DNA from: Chromatiaceae bacterium
GTDB taxonomy: Bacteria > Pseudomonadota > Gammaproteobacteria > Chromatiales > Chromatiaceae
Assembly (NCBI GenBank): GCA_025458165.1
Contig: JALOTB010000034.1
Coordinates: 1-49,642 of the forward strand
Direction: 5' to 3'
Length of the DNA: 49,642 nt
Part shown: piece after piece, positions 28,254-37,676 of the stretch
How the letters are laid out: the number at the start of each line of letters is the position of its first letter
How positions within the stretch are numbered: position 1 is the first letter of the stretch
Made by a program: the position numbers and the translations under genes
Notes under the pieces: model-generated
The model's input: only the letters and a program-made list of their open reading frames with translations
Databases searched by the model: none
Told to the model about the DNA's origin: nothing

Positions 28254-28862
28254 ATGGAGTCCGAGCAACCGACCGGCCTTCTCGATCCCAACATCCAGCG
28301 CGATGTCGCCCGCGTCTACGACCTGGTCGACCCGCCCTTGTGGCTGGTCACCTCCGCCCACGGCGGGGAGCGCGGCGGGTTCATCGCCACCTTCGCGGTG
28401 CGTGCCTCGATCGTCGCCGCCCTGCCCCGGATGGTCCTCGGTGTCGCCCGCCAGCACCACACCTGGGGGCTGATCGAGGCCAGCGGGCGCTTCGCCCTAC
28501 ATCTGCTCTACAGCGATCAGACGGAGCTCGTGTGGCGCTTCGGCGGACAGACCGGACGTGACACCGACAAGTTCGACGGGCTGCCGACCCGCGAGTCGCC
28601 CGGCGGCAGCCCGCTCATCGTGAACACCCTGGCCTGGCTCGACTGCTGGGTCGAGGCGCGCGTGGAGACCGGAGACCGCACCATCTACCTGGCGGCGGTG
28701 GAGGCTGGCGGCACCAATGGCCACGCGCACCCGCTGACGGCGGGTCAGCTCTTCGCGAACGCGCCCCCCGAACAGCGGCGGCGGCTCGATGCGCTCTACG
28801 CCCGCGACGAGGCGATCGACGCGGAGGCCATCATTCGCTGGCGCGCCGGGCACACCCGCTGA
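28254..28862 (+). CDS. Flavin reductase-like FMN-binding protein
   Basis: The 202-residue protein matches the flavin reductase (split-barrel FMN-binding) family, which includes small-component reductases of two-component monooxygenases and ferric-chelate reductases. The segment PPLWLVTSAHGGERGGFIATFAVRAS and the VLGVARQHHTW block correspond to the flavin-binding barrel start; HTWGLIEASGRFALHLL follows. The substrate cannot be told. The gene is upstream of pyk in the same direction, with about 73 bases between, and may share a transcript. Confidence 0.8.
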   Translation: MESEQPTGLLDPNIQRDVARVYDLVDPPLWLVTSAHGGERGGFIATFAVRASIVAALPRMVLGVARQHHTWGLIEASGRFALHLLYSDQTELVWRFGGQTGRDTDKFDGLPTRESPGGSPLIVNTLAWLDCWVEARVETGDRTIYLAAVEAGGTNGHAHPLTAGQLFANAPPEQRRRLDALYARDEAIDAEAIIRWRAGHTR

Positions 28863-28935
28863 CGGGACAGACGCAGCGCATGAGGGTGATGCCGGAGCGA
28901 CGATCCCAACTATCCCGACGCAGGACGACCCGACC

Positions 28936-30387
28936 ATGCCACAGCCGACCCACAAGACCAAGATCGTCGCGACCATCGGCCCCGCCTCAGACAGCCCAGA
29001 GACCCTCACTCGGATGCTCCGAGCGGGCCTCAGCGTCGCGCGGCTCAACTTCTCCCACGGCGATCCGCACTACCACCGCCGTCTGATTGCGCGCATCCGC
29101 GCCGCCAGCGCCGAGACTGGCCGGCGGGTCGCGATCATGGGCGACCTCCCCGGCCCCAAGATCCGCATCGGTGACCTCGCCGAAGAGCCGATCGAGCTGG
29201 AGCGCGACGACGAGATCACCCTGACCACCGAGGACGTCCCCGGACGGCGGGAGCGCATCAGCGTCGCCTTCCCGGGGCTACCCTCGTCGGTGCGACCCGA
29301 GGACCTGATCTATCTTAACGACGGCTTCATCCTGCTGCGGGTCATCGCAGTCGACGGCAACGAGGTGCGCTGCCGGGTGCGGGTGGGCGGGGAGCTGCGT
29401 TCGCGCAAGGGCCTGAATCTGCCTGGGATCGATCTCGGTATCAGCGCATTCACCGAGGACGATGCCGACTGGCTGGGCTTCGCCGCCGAGCAGGGTCTCG
29501 ATGCGGTGAGTCAGTCCTTCGTCGGCACCGCCGCCGACATCGAGGCCGTGCGCAACCACGCCGCGACGCTCGGCTACCACCCCTTCATCATCGCCAAGAT
29601 CGAGCGCGCCGGCGCTTTAGACAACCTCGACGCCATCCTCGCTGCCACCGACGGCATCATGGTCGCCCGCGGCGACCTCGGTGTGGAGATCCCCATCGAG
29701 CAGATCGCCTTGGTGCAGAAGCGCATCATGCAGAAGGCCAACCGCGCGGGTAAGCCGGTGATCACCGCCACCCAGATGCTGGAGTCGATGGTCAAGCACC
29801 GCCGCCCAACGCGCGCCGAGGCGACCGACGTCGCCAACGCCATCCTGGACGGCACCGACTGCGTGATGCTCTCGGCCGAGTCGGCGATGGGGCGCTTCCC
29901 GGTGGAGTCGATCGAGATGCTCGCGGGCATCGCCGCCTCGATCGAGCCCAACCGGCCGCGCTGGCCGCTGCGCGAGGCCCTCGAGACCCGCGGGTGGGAC
30001 GGCAACGTCCGCACCGTCGACCTCATCGCGCTGAGCGTGCATCACAGCATCGAGCGCATCTGCCCGCGCGCCGTCCTCGTCCCCACCCAGAGCGGGGCGA
30101 CCGCGCGCAACGTCGGGCGGTTCCGCCTGCCCGTCTGGATCACGGCGCTGAGCCCCAACGAGCACACCTGCCAGGCGCTGCAGTTCTCCTACGGCGTCGA
30201 GCCGGTCAAGGTCGACGACGACCGCTCCGACTGGAGCGCCTTCGCACGGCGCTGGCTCGCGCAACAAGGCATCAGCGACGGTCTCGTCCTGCTCACCCAG
30301 GGCCCTTCGGAGCAGAATCCCTGCGGCAACCATCGCATGGAGATCCTCGAGCTCGGCAACCACCCCGGCACCTGTCTTGACGCCTGA
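28936..30387 (+). CDS. pyk: Pyruvate kinase
   Basis: Pyruvate kinase makes pyruvate and ATP from phosphoenolpyruvate at the end of glycolysis. The 483-residue protein has KTKIVATIGPASDSPE at the start, the active-site Lys segment FIIAKIERAGALDN and MVARGDLGVEIP, followed by ITATQMLESM and the regulatory C-terminal domain. The ATG at 28936 (MPQPTHKTKIV) follows AGGACG; the earlier in-frame start overlaps the upstream gene and is rejected. In a phototroph it links the Calvin-cycle/glycogen pools to the TCA cycle. Confidence 0.97.
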   Translation: MPQPTHKTKIVATIGPASDSPETLTRMLRAGLSVARLNFSHGDPHYHRRLIARIRAASAETGRRVAIMGDLPGPKIRIGDLAEEPIELERDDEITLTTEDVPGRRERISVAFPGLPSSVRPEDLIYLNDGFILLRVIAVDGNEVRCRVRVGGELRSRKGLNLPGIDLGISAFTEDDADWLGFAAEQGLDAVSQSFVGTAADIEAVRNHAATLGYHPFIIAKIERAGALDNLDAILAATDGIMVARGDLGVEIPIEQIALVQKRIMQKANRAGKPVITATQMLESMVKHRRPTRAEATDVANAILDGTDCVMLSAESAMGRFPVESIEMLAGIAASIEPNRPRWPLREALETRGWDGNVRTVDLIALSVHHSIERICPRAVLVPTQSGATARNVGRFRLPVWITALSPNEHTCQALQFSYGVEPVKVDDDRSDWSAFARRWLAQQGISDGLVLLTQGPSEQNPCGNHRMEILELGNHPGTCLDA

Positions 30388-30591
30388 CCCCGACAGGCCG
30401 AGCGCCTACGCGCTGGTAGGCCGCCCACCTGCCGAGCGCGCGCCGACAGCTCCTCGCGAACGAGGGACACTGTTCCCTTCCGTTACGCCGCGGCCGAGAG
30501 ATCCAGAGCACCCGCCCCGAACCCCAGGCACCGCAAACCCCATCGGCGGGTTGACGTAAGCCAGCACCCTACCTAACATTCGCGTTCCTCC

Positions 30592-30666
30592 GGGCGCATA
30601 GCTCAGCGGGAGAGCACTGTCTTCACACGGCAGGGGTCGGTGGTTCGATCCCACCTGCGCCCACCA
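30592..30666 (+). tRNA. tRNA-Val (anticodon CAC)
   Basis: A complete cloverleaf can be drawn: acceptor GGGCGCA/TGCGCCC, D-arm GCTC...GAGC, anticodon stem CTGTC/GGCAG with loop TTCACAC (anticodon CAC), and T-arm GGTGG-TTCGATC-CCACC. The 3' CCA is encoded. It reads valine GTG codons. Confidence 0.95.
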
Positions 30667-31103
30667 GATTGTCCAACCCTCAGCGCCGCCCTGCGCCGAT
30701 CCCTCTCGGCCCAGGGTGACGCGACCTTAACCCGCCGTCGGCGACGCACGCGCGGGGGACCCAGGCCGCCCAACGGGCATCCGCGGCCCGCAAGTGGAGA
30801 ACGCCTTTCCTCCCTCCTGCCACGCGCGGGAAACGCTGAATACTTAAGCGTTTCCTTGGGTCGTGCACATCCGCAGATGGCCTGCCGTTGCAGCACCTGT
30901 CCCGCGGTATCGCAGTGGTTGGTGCAGAGGCAATCCCGCGGTGGGCAGCTCGGCCAACCCCCGGGCGCAACATGATGGAAAACAGCGCATCGGGCGACGT
31001 CAGCACCCAGCGACGCCGCGCGGTGACCCCTTGCGCTCGCCCCTACCACTCGGCAGGGCGGCGATGAGGAATGCAGGGCGCGCCCGGCGCCACTTGCCGG
31101 CAG
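30667..31103. other. Gene-free stretch between tRNA-Val and the photosynthesis cluster
   Basis: No reading frame here looks real; plus-strand frames are rich in Arg/Pro as expected of chance. The clearest structure is a perfect inverted repeat GGAAACGCT-(9 bases)-AGCGTTTCC at 30829-30855. It marks the boundary between housekeeping genes and the photosynthesis cluster. Confidence 0.6.
30829..30855. repeat. Inverted repeat GGAAACGCT/AGCGTTTCC
   Basis: Perfect 9-base arms with the loop GAATACTTA. No U-run follows, so it is not a good terminator; it could be an operator, a hairpin in the RNA, or the relic of a mobile element near a tRNA gene. Confidence 0.5.
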
Positions 31104-31712
31104 TCAGCCGGGACGGACCTCAAAGGTGCAGCTCGCGTCCCCTTGGGCCTCGCAGGCGGTTTCCACGATCCGGGCGCGGGGGTCGATCAAGACGCGGAAC
31201 AGCCGCTCGAAGCTCGCGGCGTAGTAGTCGCAGAGGGGCTCGGACGCCTGGGCGCCGTGGCAGATGGGGCAACCGAGGATGCGCAAGCGGTGCGGCCTGC
31301 CGGGGAAGGTCTGAAAGACACCGCTGCCGGCGAAGGTCCAGGCGTGGCCTTGCATGGCCCGCATCAGGAGCCGCGCGCCGAGCGGCCGGGGGAGGTGTTT
31401 CATCAGCGCCTGGGCGGGGCGTGGGATGCGGTGGGCGAGGAGGTAGTCGGCGGTGCGCGTCCCCGCCTCGTGGCTCAAGGCGCGGGCGCGCTCGATGCCG
31501 AGGGTCTCGCGCAGGGCCTGGTGCAAGGTGCTGACCTCGCGCTCGTCGACCATGCCCTCGGGCGGGTCGTCCAGATAGCTCGCGAGGCCGGCGCGCTCGA
31601 AGACCCGAGTGGCGGTCTCGGGCTCGCCGGCGAGGACCTCTGCGACCCGCAAGATCGCGTTCGGGCCGATACGCGGGATCGAGACCGCACCCGGCTGGCC
31701 CCCCGCGGCCAT
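31104..31712 (-). CDS. bchJ: BchJ, V4R-domain protein involved in bacteriochlorophyll synthesis
   Basis: BchJ was first linked to 4-vinyl reduction of protochlorophyllide; later work found another vinyl reductase (BciA/BciB), so its precise role is unsettled. The 202-residue protein has the V4R-like C-terminal domain with conserved CPICHGAQASEPLCDYYAASFERLFRVL and the closing CEAQGDASCTFEVRPG. The ATG (31712) shares the last base of the hemN stop (TGATG), so it is coupled to hemN translation. It is the last gene of the cluster. Confidence 0.85.
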   Translation of the reverse strand: MAAGGQPGAVSIPRIGPNAILRVAEVLAGEPETATRVFERAGLASYLDDPPEGMVDEREVSTLHQALRETLGIERARALSHEAGTRTADYLLAHRIPRPAQALMKHLPRPLGARLLMRAMQGHAWTFAGSGVFQTFPGRPHRLRILGCPICHGAQASEPLCDYYAASFERLFRVLIDPRARIVETACEAQGDASCTFEVRPG

Positions 31713-33070
31713 CAGGCGATTCGCGGCACTCCCCACTGATTGCTGCTCCAGGCGACCGACACCGCGTGCTGGGTGCATAGGCTGCGCAGGAAGTAGCGCC
31801 CGCGGGGTGTCACCCGCAGCCGGTCGGGGCCGACCTCCATCAGCCCGAGCTCGGCATAACGGCCGAGACGCTCGTAGTCCTCTTCCAGACCGCGCGCCAG
31901 GCTTGCGGGGAGCTCAAGGTGGCACATCAGGTGGCGCAGGGCATCGTGGCGGCGGCGGTCGCTCTCGCTCATCTTGTGGCCCCAGGAGATTGGGAAGCGG
32001 CCTTCCGCCAGCGCCTGCCGCCAGGCGCCGATCCCGGTCTCGTTCTGGACGAAGGCACCGTCGACCTCGCCCAGGCTGCTCACGCCGCAGGCCACCAGGT
32101 GCTTGATCGGCGTGCTGGTATAGCCGATCCCGGTATGGCAAAGGCGCCGGGTCAACTGGGCCTCGGCCAGGGTGTCGCCGTCGCGGGCGAAGCAGTCCAC
32201 TCCGATCCAGCGATAGCCGGAGTCGGTGAATGTCCGCACCGCTTGGTACAGGAGGGCCAACTTCTCGGCCGGGGTCGGCAGGCTGCCGGGGTCGATCGCG
32301 TACTGGTGGGGCCGCGCCGCCGGACGATGCGAGTAGCTGTAGCAGCGCACGCGGTCGGGCGCAATGGCGACCACCTGCTCCAGGGTGTGGCGGAAGCCGG
32401 CCTCGCTCTGGTTGGGAAGACCGTAGACCAGGTCCAGGGTAATGCCCTCGAAGCCAGCAGCCCGTGCCGTCGCGCAGACGTCGCGGATCAGGTCAGACGA
32501 GTGGATGCGTCCAATCGCCCGCTGCACCGCGGGGTCGAGCTCCTGGATCCCGAGGCTCAGATGCTTGAAGCCGAGCGCCCGCAGGAGCTCCAACTGGCCC
32601 GCCGAGGCGCGCTTGGGGTTGCACTCGATGCTGGTCACCGTTGCGGCATCGAGGCGGAAGTGTGACTCGACCAAGTCGATCAGCCGGATCAACTGGGAGT
32701 CGCTGAGATAGTTCGGTGTCCCGCCTCCGAGGTGCAGGTGGCTCAGTGCCCGGCCCCGGCCGAGGCCGTCGGCCACCAGGTCCATCTCGCGCGCGAGGTC
32801 GTCGAGGTACTGGTCGATCTTCTCCGCGTCGTGGGTGACGGTGGTGTGGCAGGCGCAGTAGAGGCAGCGCACCGGGCAGAAGGGGATGTGGACGTAGAGC
32901 CCCACCGGCTCCTGGTCGAGGTCGCGCAGTCCGCGCAGCGACTCGCCGTACTGGCTCGCGGTCAGGCGATGGCCGTTGACGGCCGGCGGAAAGGCGATCG
33001 CGGCCGGGACCGTCTGCTCGAAACGGTCGATCAGCTCTCGGGGGATGTCGCGAAAGAGTTCGGGGATCAT
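31712..33070 (-). CDS. hemN: Oxygen-independent coproporphyrinogen III oxidase-like protein (HemN)
   Basis: This radical SAM enzyme should convert coproporphyrinogen III to protoporphyrinogen IX without oxygen, feeding the tetrapyrrole pathway. The 452-residue length matches HemN (457 in E. coli), and the 4Fe-4S cysteines C65, C69 and C72 with the additional C74 of true HemN (CPVRCLYCAC) are all present. YVHIPFCPVRC, GGGTPNYLSDSQL and the DLVYGLPNQ segment are family motifs. HemN versus the HemW clade: the fourth Cys and the length favour HemN. It lies directly behind bchE in the photosynthesis cluster. Confidence 0.9.
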   Translation of the reverse strand: MIPELFRDIPRELIDRFEQTVPAAIAFPPAVNGHRLTASQYGESLRGLRDLDQEPVGLYVHIPFCPVRCLYCACHTTVTHDAEKIDQYLDDLAREMDLVADGLGRGRALSHLHLGGGTPNYLSDSQLIRLIDLVESHFRLDAATVTSIECNPKRASAGQLELLRALGFKHLSLGIQELDPAVQRAIGRIHSSDLIRDVCATARAAGFEGITLDLVYGLPNQSEAGFRHTLEQVVAIAPDRVRCYSYSHRPAARPHQYAIDPGSLPTPAEKLALLYQAVRTFTDSGYRWIGVDCFARDGDTLAEAQLTRRLCHTGIGYTSTPIKHLVACGVSSLGEVDGAFVQNETGIGAWRQALAEGRFPISWGHKMSESDRRRHDALRHLMCHLELPASLARGLEEDYERLGRYAELGLMEVGPDRLRVTPRGRYFLRSLCTQHAVSVAWSSNQWGVPRIA

Positions 33071-33082
33071 GGCCGCCTCCGT

Positions 33083-34750
33083 TCAACCTGCCGTGGCGGT
33101 CGCTGGATCGCGCGTGCCGCCGGTCTCGCCGCGCCGCGCGCGGCTGGGCTCGATCTGCTCTTCGACCTGCTCGTCGCTCGGGCCGCCGCACGCCAGCACC
33201 TTGATCGGGGTGCCCTTGAAGTTGACGTCCGCGCTCAGGTCCGGCCGGCTGCGCTTGAGCTCGGCGATCTGCTCGGGGGTGAGGACCTTGCTCTCGTCGA
33301 AGCCGAGGTCGATCTTAGCCGAGAGCCCTTTGTATTTGACCCGCTCCAGGTCATAAAACTTTTTGGTGACGGTGGTCTTGGCGAAGGCCTTGAGGCAGCC
33401 GAGCATGTAGTGGCGCTTGAACTTGTCGCGGATCCAGGGGTATTCGAGGAAGCTCTTGCGCATGTAGAAGCGGGCGTAGTTGCGCAGCACGCCCTTGAGG
33501 ACCTGCTCGCGGGTCATGCCCTCGGGCTTCATGATCGGGGTGACGAAGTTGTATTTGGAGTAGTCGCGCACCTCGACCTTGTCGCCCAGCTCCTCGAACA
33601 GCTCCGCGAAGGGCCAGGGCGTGTACATGTTCCAGTTGACCATGTCCGGCTTCCAGTCGAGCGCCAGACGATAGGTCTCCTCGATGGTCTCCGGGGTCTC
33701 GTTCTCCAGCCCCATGATGAACTGGACCTCGGCGACGATCCCCGCGTCGCGCAGGAGCTTCACCGCGAGCTTGTTCTGCTCGACGGTCGTCTGCTTGCGG
33801 AAGATGTCCAGGTTCAACTGCGCCGCGGCCTCGGTTCCCAGGGAGACGTGCACCAGCCCCGCCTTGCGGTACAGGGGCAGGAGGTCCTGGTCGCGCATGA
33901 TGTCCGTCACGCGGGTGTTGATGCCCCAGTGGATCGGCACCTTGCGCGCGATCAGCTCCTCGCACAGGGCGACGAACTGGCGCTTGAAGATGGTCGGCTC
34001 CTCGTCGGCCAGGATCATGAAGCCGACCTTGTGGTCGTAGACCAGGGTCTCGACCTCGTCGACGAACTTTTTCGGGTCGCGGTGGCGGTAGGTCCGCCAG
34101 AACTTCCACTGCGAGCAGAAGCGGCAAGTAAAGGGACAGCCGCGGGCGAAGTTCGGCACCGCCACGCGCACGTTGAGCGGGACGTAGATGTAGTTGTCCC
34201 AGTTGAGCAGCGACCAGTCCGGGGTTAGCGAGTCCAGGTCCTGGATCACCGGGTGGGCCGGGGTGGCGACCACGCTGCCGTTGTCATCCAGATAGGCGAT
34301 GCCCCAGATGCGCCGGCGCTCCTTGCGGTCGGTCCCGTTCTGGATCGCGCGCAGCAGGTTGACGGCGATCTGCTCGCCCTCGCCACGCACGATGTAGTCG
34401 ATCCAGGGGGCCTCGGCGAGGACCTGGGCATACATGAAGGTGGGGTGGATGCCGCCCAGCACCGTCACGCAGTTGGGCGCCGCCTCCTTGGCGAGCTGCA
34501 GGGTGGACTGCGCCTTGTAGATCATCGGCGTGATGGCCGTGGCGAGGACCACGTCGGGGGCGTTCTGGCGGATGACCTCGCGCAGGCGGTCGTCGGGGAT
34601 GTCCTCGCACATCGCGTCGACGAAGCGGATGTTCTCGATCCCCGCGTGCTTGAGCGCGCCGCCGATGTAGGCCACCCAGCCCGGCGGCCAGTTGCCGGCG
34701 ATCTCGGCGCCGCCCGCGTGGTAGTTGGGTTGGATCATCAAGACACGCAT
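33083..34750 (-). CDS. bchE: Anaerobic Mg-protoporphyrin IX monomethyl ester cyclase BchE
   Basis: BchE closes the isocyclic (E) ring, taking the oxygen from water, so it works only without O2; it needs a radical SAM cluster and a B12 cofactor. The 555-residue protein has an N-terminal B12-binding-like domain (VLMIQPNYHAGGAEIAGNWPP) and the 4Fe-4S motif C205-X3-C209-X2-C212 (CPFTCRFCSQW). The ATG at 34750 follows TCTGGAGG; a GTG three bases earlier is less well placed. The C-terminal tail (from about 535) is Arg/Glu/Gly-rich and low in conservation. The oxygen-dependent cyclase AcsF is absent from the window. Confidence 0.95.
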   Translation of the reverse strand: MRVLMIQPNYHAGGAEIAGNWPPGWVAYIGGALKHAGIENIRFVDAMCEDIPDDRLREVIRQNAPDVVLATAITPMIYKAQSTLQLAKEAAPNCVTVLGGIHPTFMYAQVLAEAPWIDYIVRGEGEQIAVNLLRAIQNGTDRKERRRIWGIAYLDDNGSVVATPAHPVIQDLDSLTPDWSLLNWDNYIYVPLNVRVAVPNFARGCPFTCRFCSQWKFWRTYRHRDPKKFVDEVETLVYDHKVGFMILADEEPTIFKRQFVALCEELIARKVPIHWGINTRVTDIMRDQDLLPLYRKAGLVHVSLGTEAAAQLNLDIFRKQTTVEQNKLAVKLLRDAGIVAEVQFIMGLENETPETIEETYRLALDWKPDMVNWNMYTPWPFAELFEELGDKVEVRDYSKYNFVTPIMKPEGMTREQVLKGVLRNYARFYMRKSFLEYPWIRDKFKRHYMLGCLKAFAKTTVTKKFYDLERVKYKGLSAKIDLGFDESKVLTPEQIAELKRSRPDLSADVNFKGTPIKVLACGGPSDEQVEEQIEPSRARRGETGGTRDPATATAG

Positions 34751-34873
34751 CACAAACCTCCAGACAATTCGGTGTTGGTCCCGTTTCTCGTCGTGCTTCG
34801 CCCGCGGTCGTCGCCGACTTCGCCCGGATCGCCGCTCGCCTGACGGTCCCGCTCCTCGGGACCCAGGCCGACC

Positions 34874-35713
34874 TCAGCGAACTGGCGCCACACATCGAGG
34901 ACTTGAGCGCCCCCGATCTCCTGTCTCCTGCGGCTCCGCCTCGCCCTGAACCGGCGCCTGGGGCTTGAAGGCCCAGGCCCAGAGGGCCTCGTCCGGCAAG
35001 GGTAAAACCAAGAACCAGTGCTCCAGCACGGCCAGTGCGAGCAGGGTCGCGATCAGCGTCAGGGCGACGGTGTCGAAGGCGCTCGCGCCAGCCGCGGCGG
35101 CCTCGCCGAGGAGGAGGACCACGACCACCGTCGCTATGGTGACCGAGAGGGGAAAGAGGTGATTCATGGACCGCTGGCCCATGTAGGACTGCAGGAACCG
35201 TAGGTGCTCGGGGAGCCACTCGATGTTGAGGTTGGGCACCCCGAGAAAGACATTGAGCTTGGCGCTCCAGCGCATCAGCCAGAGCACGACGAAGGCCCAG
35301 AAGCCGACCATGTTCGGCTCGCCCCAGGTGAGCGCGAGCAGCAGCGCCCCGGTCAGCACGATCGAGACCTCGTGATAGAGGCTGGTGGCGAGCGCCAACG
35401 CAAAGCGACGCCAGGCGCGGCAACCCTCAGGGCAGGGGCTCTTGCGCGGGCCACTGACCAAGCCCATGAAATAGGTCATTTCCAGCACACCCCAGATCAG
35501 CACGCCCCAAGCGAAGGCGGCATAGGCGGCGGCCGGGTCGGTGCTCGCCCGCGTCGCGATCAGGCCCCAGAGCGCGGCGAGCAGGACCGCACCGGCGGCG
35601 AGCAGGCTCCAGCGATAGGTGCGTCGCGGTAGGTTGTCGAGGAAAAGGACGACGCCCGTGCCCAGCCACCAGACGAAGAGGGCGAACAGGGCGGGGGCGG
35701 CGTAGGCGAGCAT
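34874..35713 (-). CDS. puhE: Photosynthetic complex assembly protein PuhE
   Basis: PuhE belongs to a family (DUF3623) of multi-spanning membrane proteins that affect reaction-centre and bacteriochlorophyll amounts in Rhodobacter. The 279-residue product has about six to seven hydrophobic segments, starting at residue 2, plus the conserved SYMGQRSMNHLFPLSV and LNVFLGVPNLNIEWLP segments. The C-terminal 30 residues are charged and unconserved. It follows puhC by 31 bases in the puhABCE order. Confidence 0.9.
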   Translation of the reverse strand: MLAYAAPALFALFVWWLGTGVVLFLDNLPRRTYRWSLLAAGAVLLAALWGLIATRASTDPAAAYAAFAWGVLIWGVLEMTYFMGLVSGPRKSPCPEGCRAWRRFALALATSLYHEVSIVLTGALLLALTWGEPNMVGFWAFVVLWLMRWSAKLNVFLGVPNLNIEWLPEHLRFLQSYMGQRSMNHLFPLSVTIATVVVVLLLGEAAAAGASAFDTVALTLIATLLALAVLEHWFLVLPLPDEALWAWAFKPQAPVQGEAEPQETGDRGRSSPRCVAPVR

Positions 35714-35744
35714 GGACGGGGATTCGTTGCGCGGGGCGCCGCCG

Positions 35745-36209
35745 TCACTGGGCGGCGACGCGGTTACCGTGAGCGAGGAGCGCGGCGAAGGCCGCCTCGT
35801 TGTCCGCGCCGAAGGCCTTGAGCTCGATCACCCGGCCGGTCGCCAGGTCTTGCAGGGTGAGGCGGCCGTCGGCCAGCCGCGCGAGCCGGAAGGGGACCTC
35901 CTCACCGACGCCGCGGCTACGACGCTCGCGCGCCATCCCGCGCAGCACCCCGCGTACGAAACCGTTGCTGCCCGGGGGGAGCACGGCGACCAGCTCGGTG
36001 TCCTCGGCTCGGAAGACCGTAACCGCCCCATCGGCCCGGTCCTCGAAGCGCAGATCGATCCGCTCGGACACGGCGCTGGGAGGGGCCTGACTGGCGCTGA
36101 GCCCGACCAGGCGCGCGCCGGCGACGAGGAGCAGGGAGAAGCCGATCAGCGCGGCGACGGCGATAAGCGGCTTGCGTGGGAAGGGTTCGTCGCGAGAGTG
36201 GTCGCTCAT
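35745..36209 (-). CDS. puhC: Photosynthetic complex assembly protein PuhC
   Basis: PuhC is a membrane-anchored protein with one N-terminal helix (about residues 15-35) and a periplasmic domain; in Rhodobacter it is needed for proper LH1-RC assembly. The 154-residue product is within the usual length for the family. The segments AVLPPGSNGFVRGVLRGMARERR and LTLQDLATGRVIELKAFGADN are typical. Its start overlaps the end of puhB (ATG within the last bases), implying coupled translation. Confidence 0.9.
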   Translation of the reverse strand: MSDHSRDEPFPRKPLIAVAALIGFSLLLVAGARLVGLSASQAPPSAVSERIDLRFEDRADGAVTVFRAEDTELVAVLPPGSNGFVRGVLRGMARERRSRGVGEEVPFRLARLADGRLTLQDLATGRVIELKAFGADNEAAFAALLAHGNRVAAQ

Positions 36210-36889
36210 CGCCAGGCCGTCTCTTGTGCCGCCACCCGCAGCGACGGTGGATTGGGGGCTGGACGCGCTGGCCCAGCCTCGGCAGTGCCCGGCTCCCCCG
36301 AGGCGTTATCCGCAAGGGCGGCGGCCAGGCGGCGGGCGACCAAGGTCGCGTCGGGGATGGCCCGGAGCATAGGCTCAGGCGGTGCGAAATGCCAGGGCCG
36401 GGTGTGAGGCCAGAGCACTAGGTACGAGGCCCGGGCACGTCCGGCGAGGCTGAGCACGATGTCGCCGGTGCCGTCGCCGTGATCCCGCAGGGCGGCGTTG
36501 ACGATCTTGGCGAAAGGCAGGTTGATGGTCATCGGGATGGCGACCCCGAAGCGCATCACCACCCGGCGGTTGGTGATGGTGTAGAGGGTCGAGCGGGCCA
36601 TCGAACGGGCGAGCAGGGCGAGCAGCCCGAGCGCCGAGCAGGCCGACACCACCAACCAGAAGACCCCGGTCAGCAGCTCCGCCAGCGGCTCGCCGGCCTG
36701 CACCTCCCAGACGAGGTGCAGGATCAGCAGCAGCACAAAATAGGCCGCCACCTTGCGCACGTGAAAGGCGCGCCGCGCCAACGCCTGCCAGCGCGGCGCG
36801 CCCTGCCAGAGGATCTCCTCGCCGGGCGGAAGTCGCTCTGGCAGGCCCGGTACCGGCTCGTACTCGTACTCAGTGAGCGCCGGTTTCAC
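36206..36889 (-). CDS. puhB: Photosynthetic complex assembly protein PuhB
   Basis: PuhB is an inner-membrane protein that supports assembly of the reaction centre, probably through the H subunit. The 227-residue product opens with [27 protein letters not shown], a strong PuhB signature, then has three hydrophobic stretches (about 45-65, 78-100 and near 104) and a PH-like domain ([21 protein letters not shown]). The C-terminus is disordered. It overlaps puhA and puhC by 4 bases each. Confidence 0.93.
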   Translation of the reverse strand: MKPALTEYEYEPVPGLPERLPPGEEILWQGAPRWQALARRAFHVRKVAAYFVLLLILHLVWEVQAGEPLAELLTGVFWLVVSACSALGLLALLARSMARSTLYTITNRRVVMRFGVAIPMTINLPFAKIVNAALRDHGDGTGDIVLSLAGRARASYLVLWPHTRPWHFAPPEPMLRAIPDATLVARRLAAALADNASGEPGTAEAGPARPAPNPPSLRVAAQETAWR

Positions 36890-37650
36890 ATCAGGGCCTC
36901 GGCGCGGCTTGGCGTCGCGTAGAGCTTACCGCCGCCGTAGTAGGAGGTGACCAGGTCCTCCTCGCGCAGGGTGACCTGATCCGGGCTGCGCAGGATCGGC
37001 ACGTTGGCGAACTGGCTGGCGAGGATGGCGTCGACCCTGACCTGCTCCATCGGCTTGTTGAAGCGACAGAAGTTGATCGGCAGCAGGACGTTGGGACCGC
37101 CCGTCACGCTCACCTCCAGGTAGCGGATCTGCGGCTCGCCGCGGTCGACCCAGACGTCGGCCACGGTCCCGCCGATCTCGCCGTCGGCCCCCAGCACGGT
37201 CATCCCGCGCGGGTCCGGGTCGCGCTCGGCGATGGCGTAATCGGTCGCCACCCGCAGGGGCACGATCTTGGGCGCGCCCTCGAAGGTCAGGTCGGGCACG
37301 TCCTCGCGCTCCGGACAAGCCCCGGGGCCGACGCGGGCGAGCATCGGATCGCCGATGGGCTGCAGGGGCGCGCCGGGCCAGGGGGCGATTGGGGTCGCGT
37401 TGACCTCGTAGGGGGGCTCCTCGCGCGGCACGGAGCGGGTGCCTCCGCCGTGGGGCAATAGGAAGGTCTTCGGCGCCGGCATGGATGGGAAGCCGACCAC
37501 CTTGACGTTCTTGCGATCGGACTCCAGCGGGTAGCCCTCCCGTTTGTCCTCGCGGCGCAGATAGATGATCAGGCCTGCGAAGAAGATCCAGAAGGCATAG
37601 AGGACTACCTGGGCGACGTCGAGGTAGCTGGTGAGTGCGCCGGTGGGCAT
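36886..37650 (-). CDS. puhA: Photosynthetic reaction centre H subunit PuhA
   Basis: The H subunit caps the L-M reaction-centre core on the cytoplasmic side and protects the QB proton pathway. The 254-residue protein (usual ~258) has one N-terminal membrane helix (about 12-31), the [16 protein letters not shown] segment and a PRC-barrel domain with [20 protein letters not shown], ending with [21 protein letters not shown]. The ATG at 37650 follows GGAGGAAAA. It is the anchor of the puhABCE part of the cluster and shows that the organism makes a type II reaction centre. Confidence 0.97.
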   Translation of the reverse strand: MPTGALTSYLDVAQVVLYAFWIFFAGLIIYLRREDKREGYPLESDRKNVKVVGFPSMPAPKTFLLPHGGGTRSVPREEPPYEVNATPIAPWPGAPLQPIGDPMLARVGPGACPEREDVPDLTFEGAPKIVPLRVATDYAIAERDPDPRGMTVLGADGEIGGTVADVWVDRGEPQIRYLEVSVTGGPNVLLPINFCRFNKPMEQVRVDAILASQFANVPILRSPDQVTLREEDLVTSYYGGGKLYATPSRAEALM

Positions 37651-37676
37651 GGGTTTTCCTCCCTTGGGCAAAGTGG

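Noticed and set aside
30640..30975. 110-residue plus-strand frame over the tRNA-Val 3' end
   Set aside because: It starts inside the tRNA gene and its composition (Arg, Pro, Ser) is that of a chance frame.
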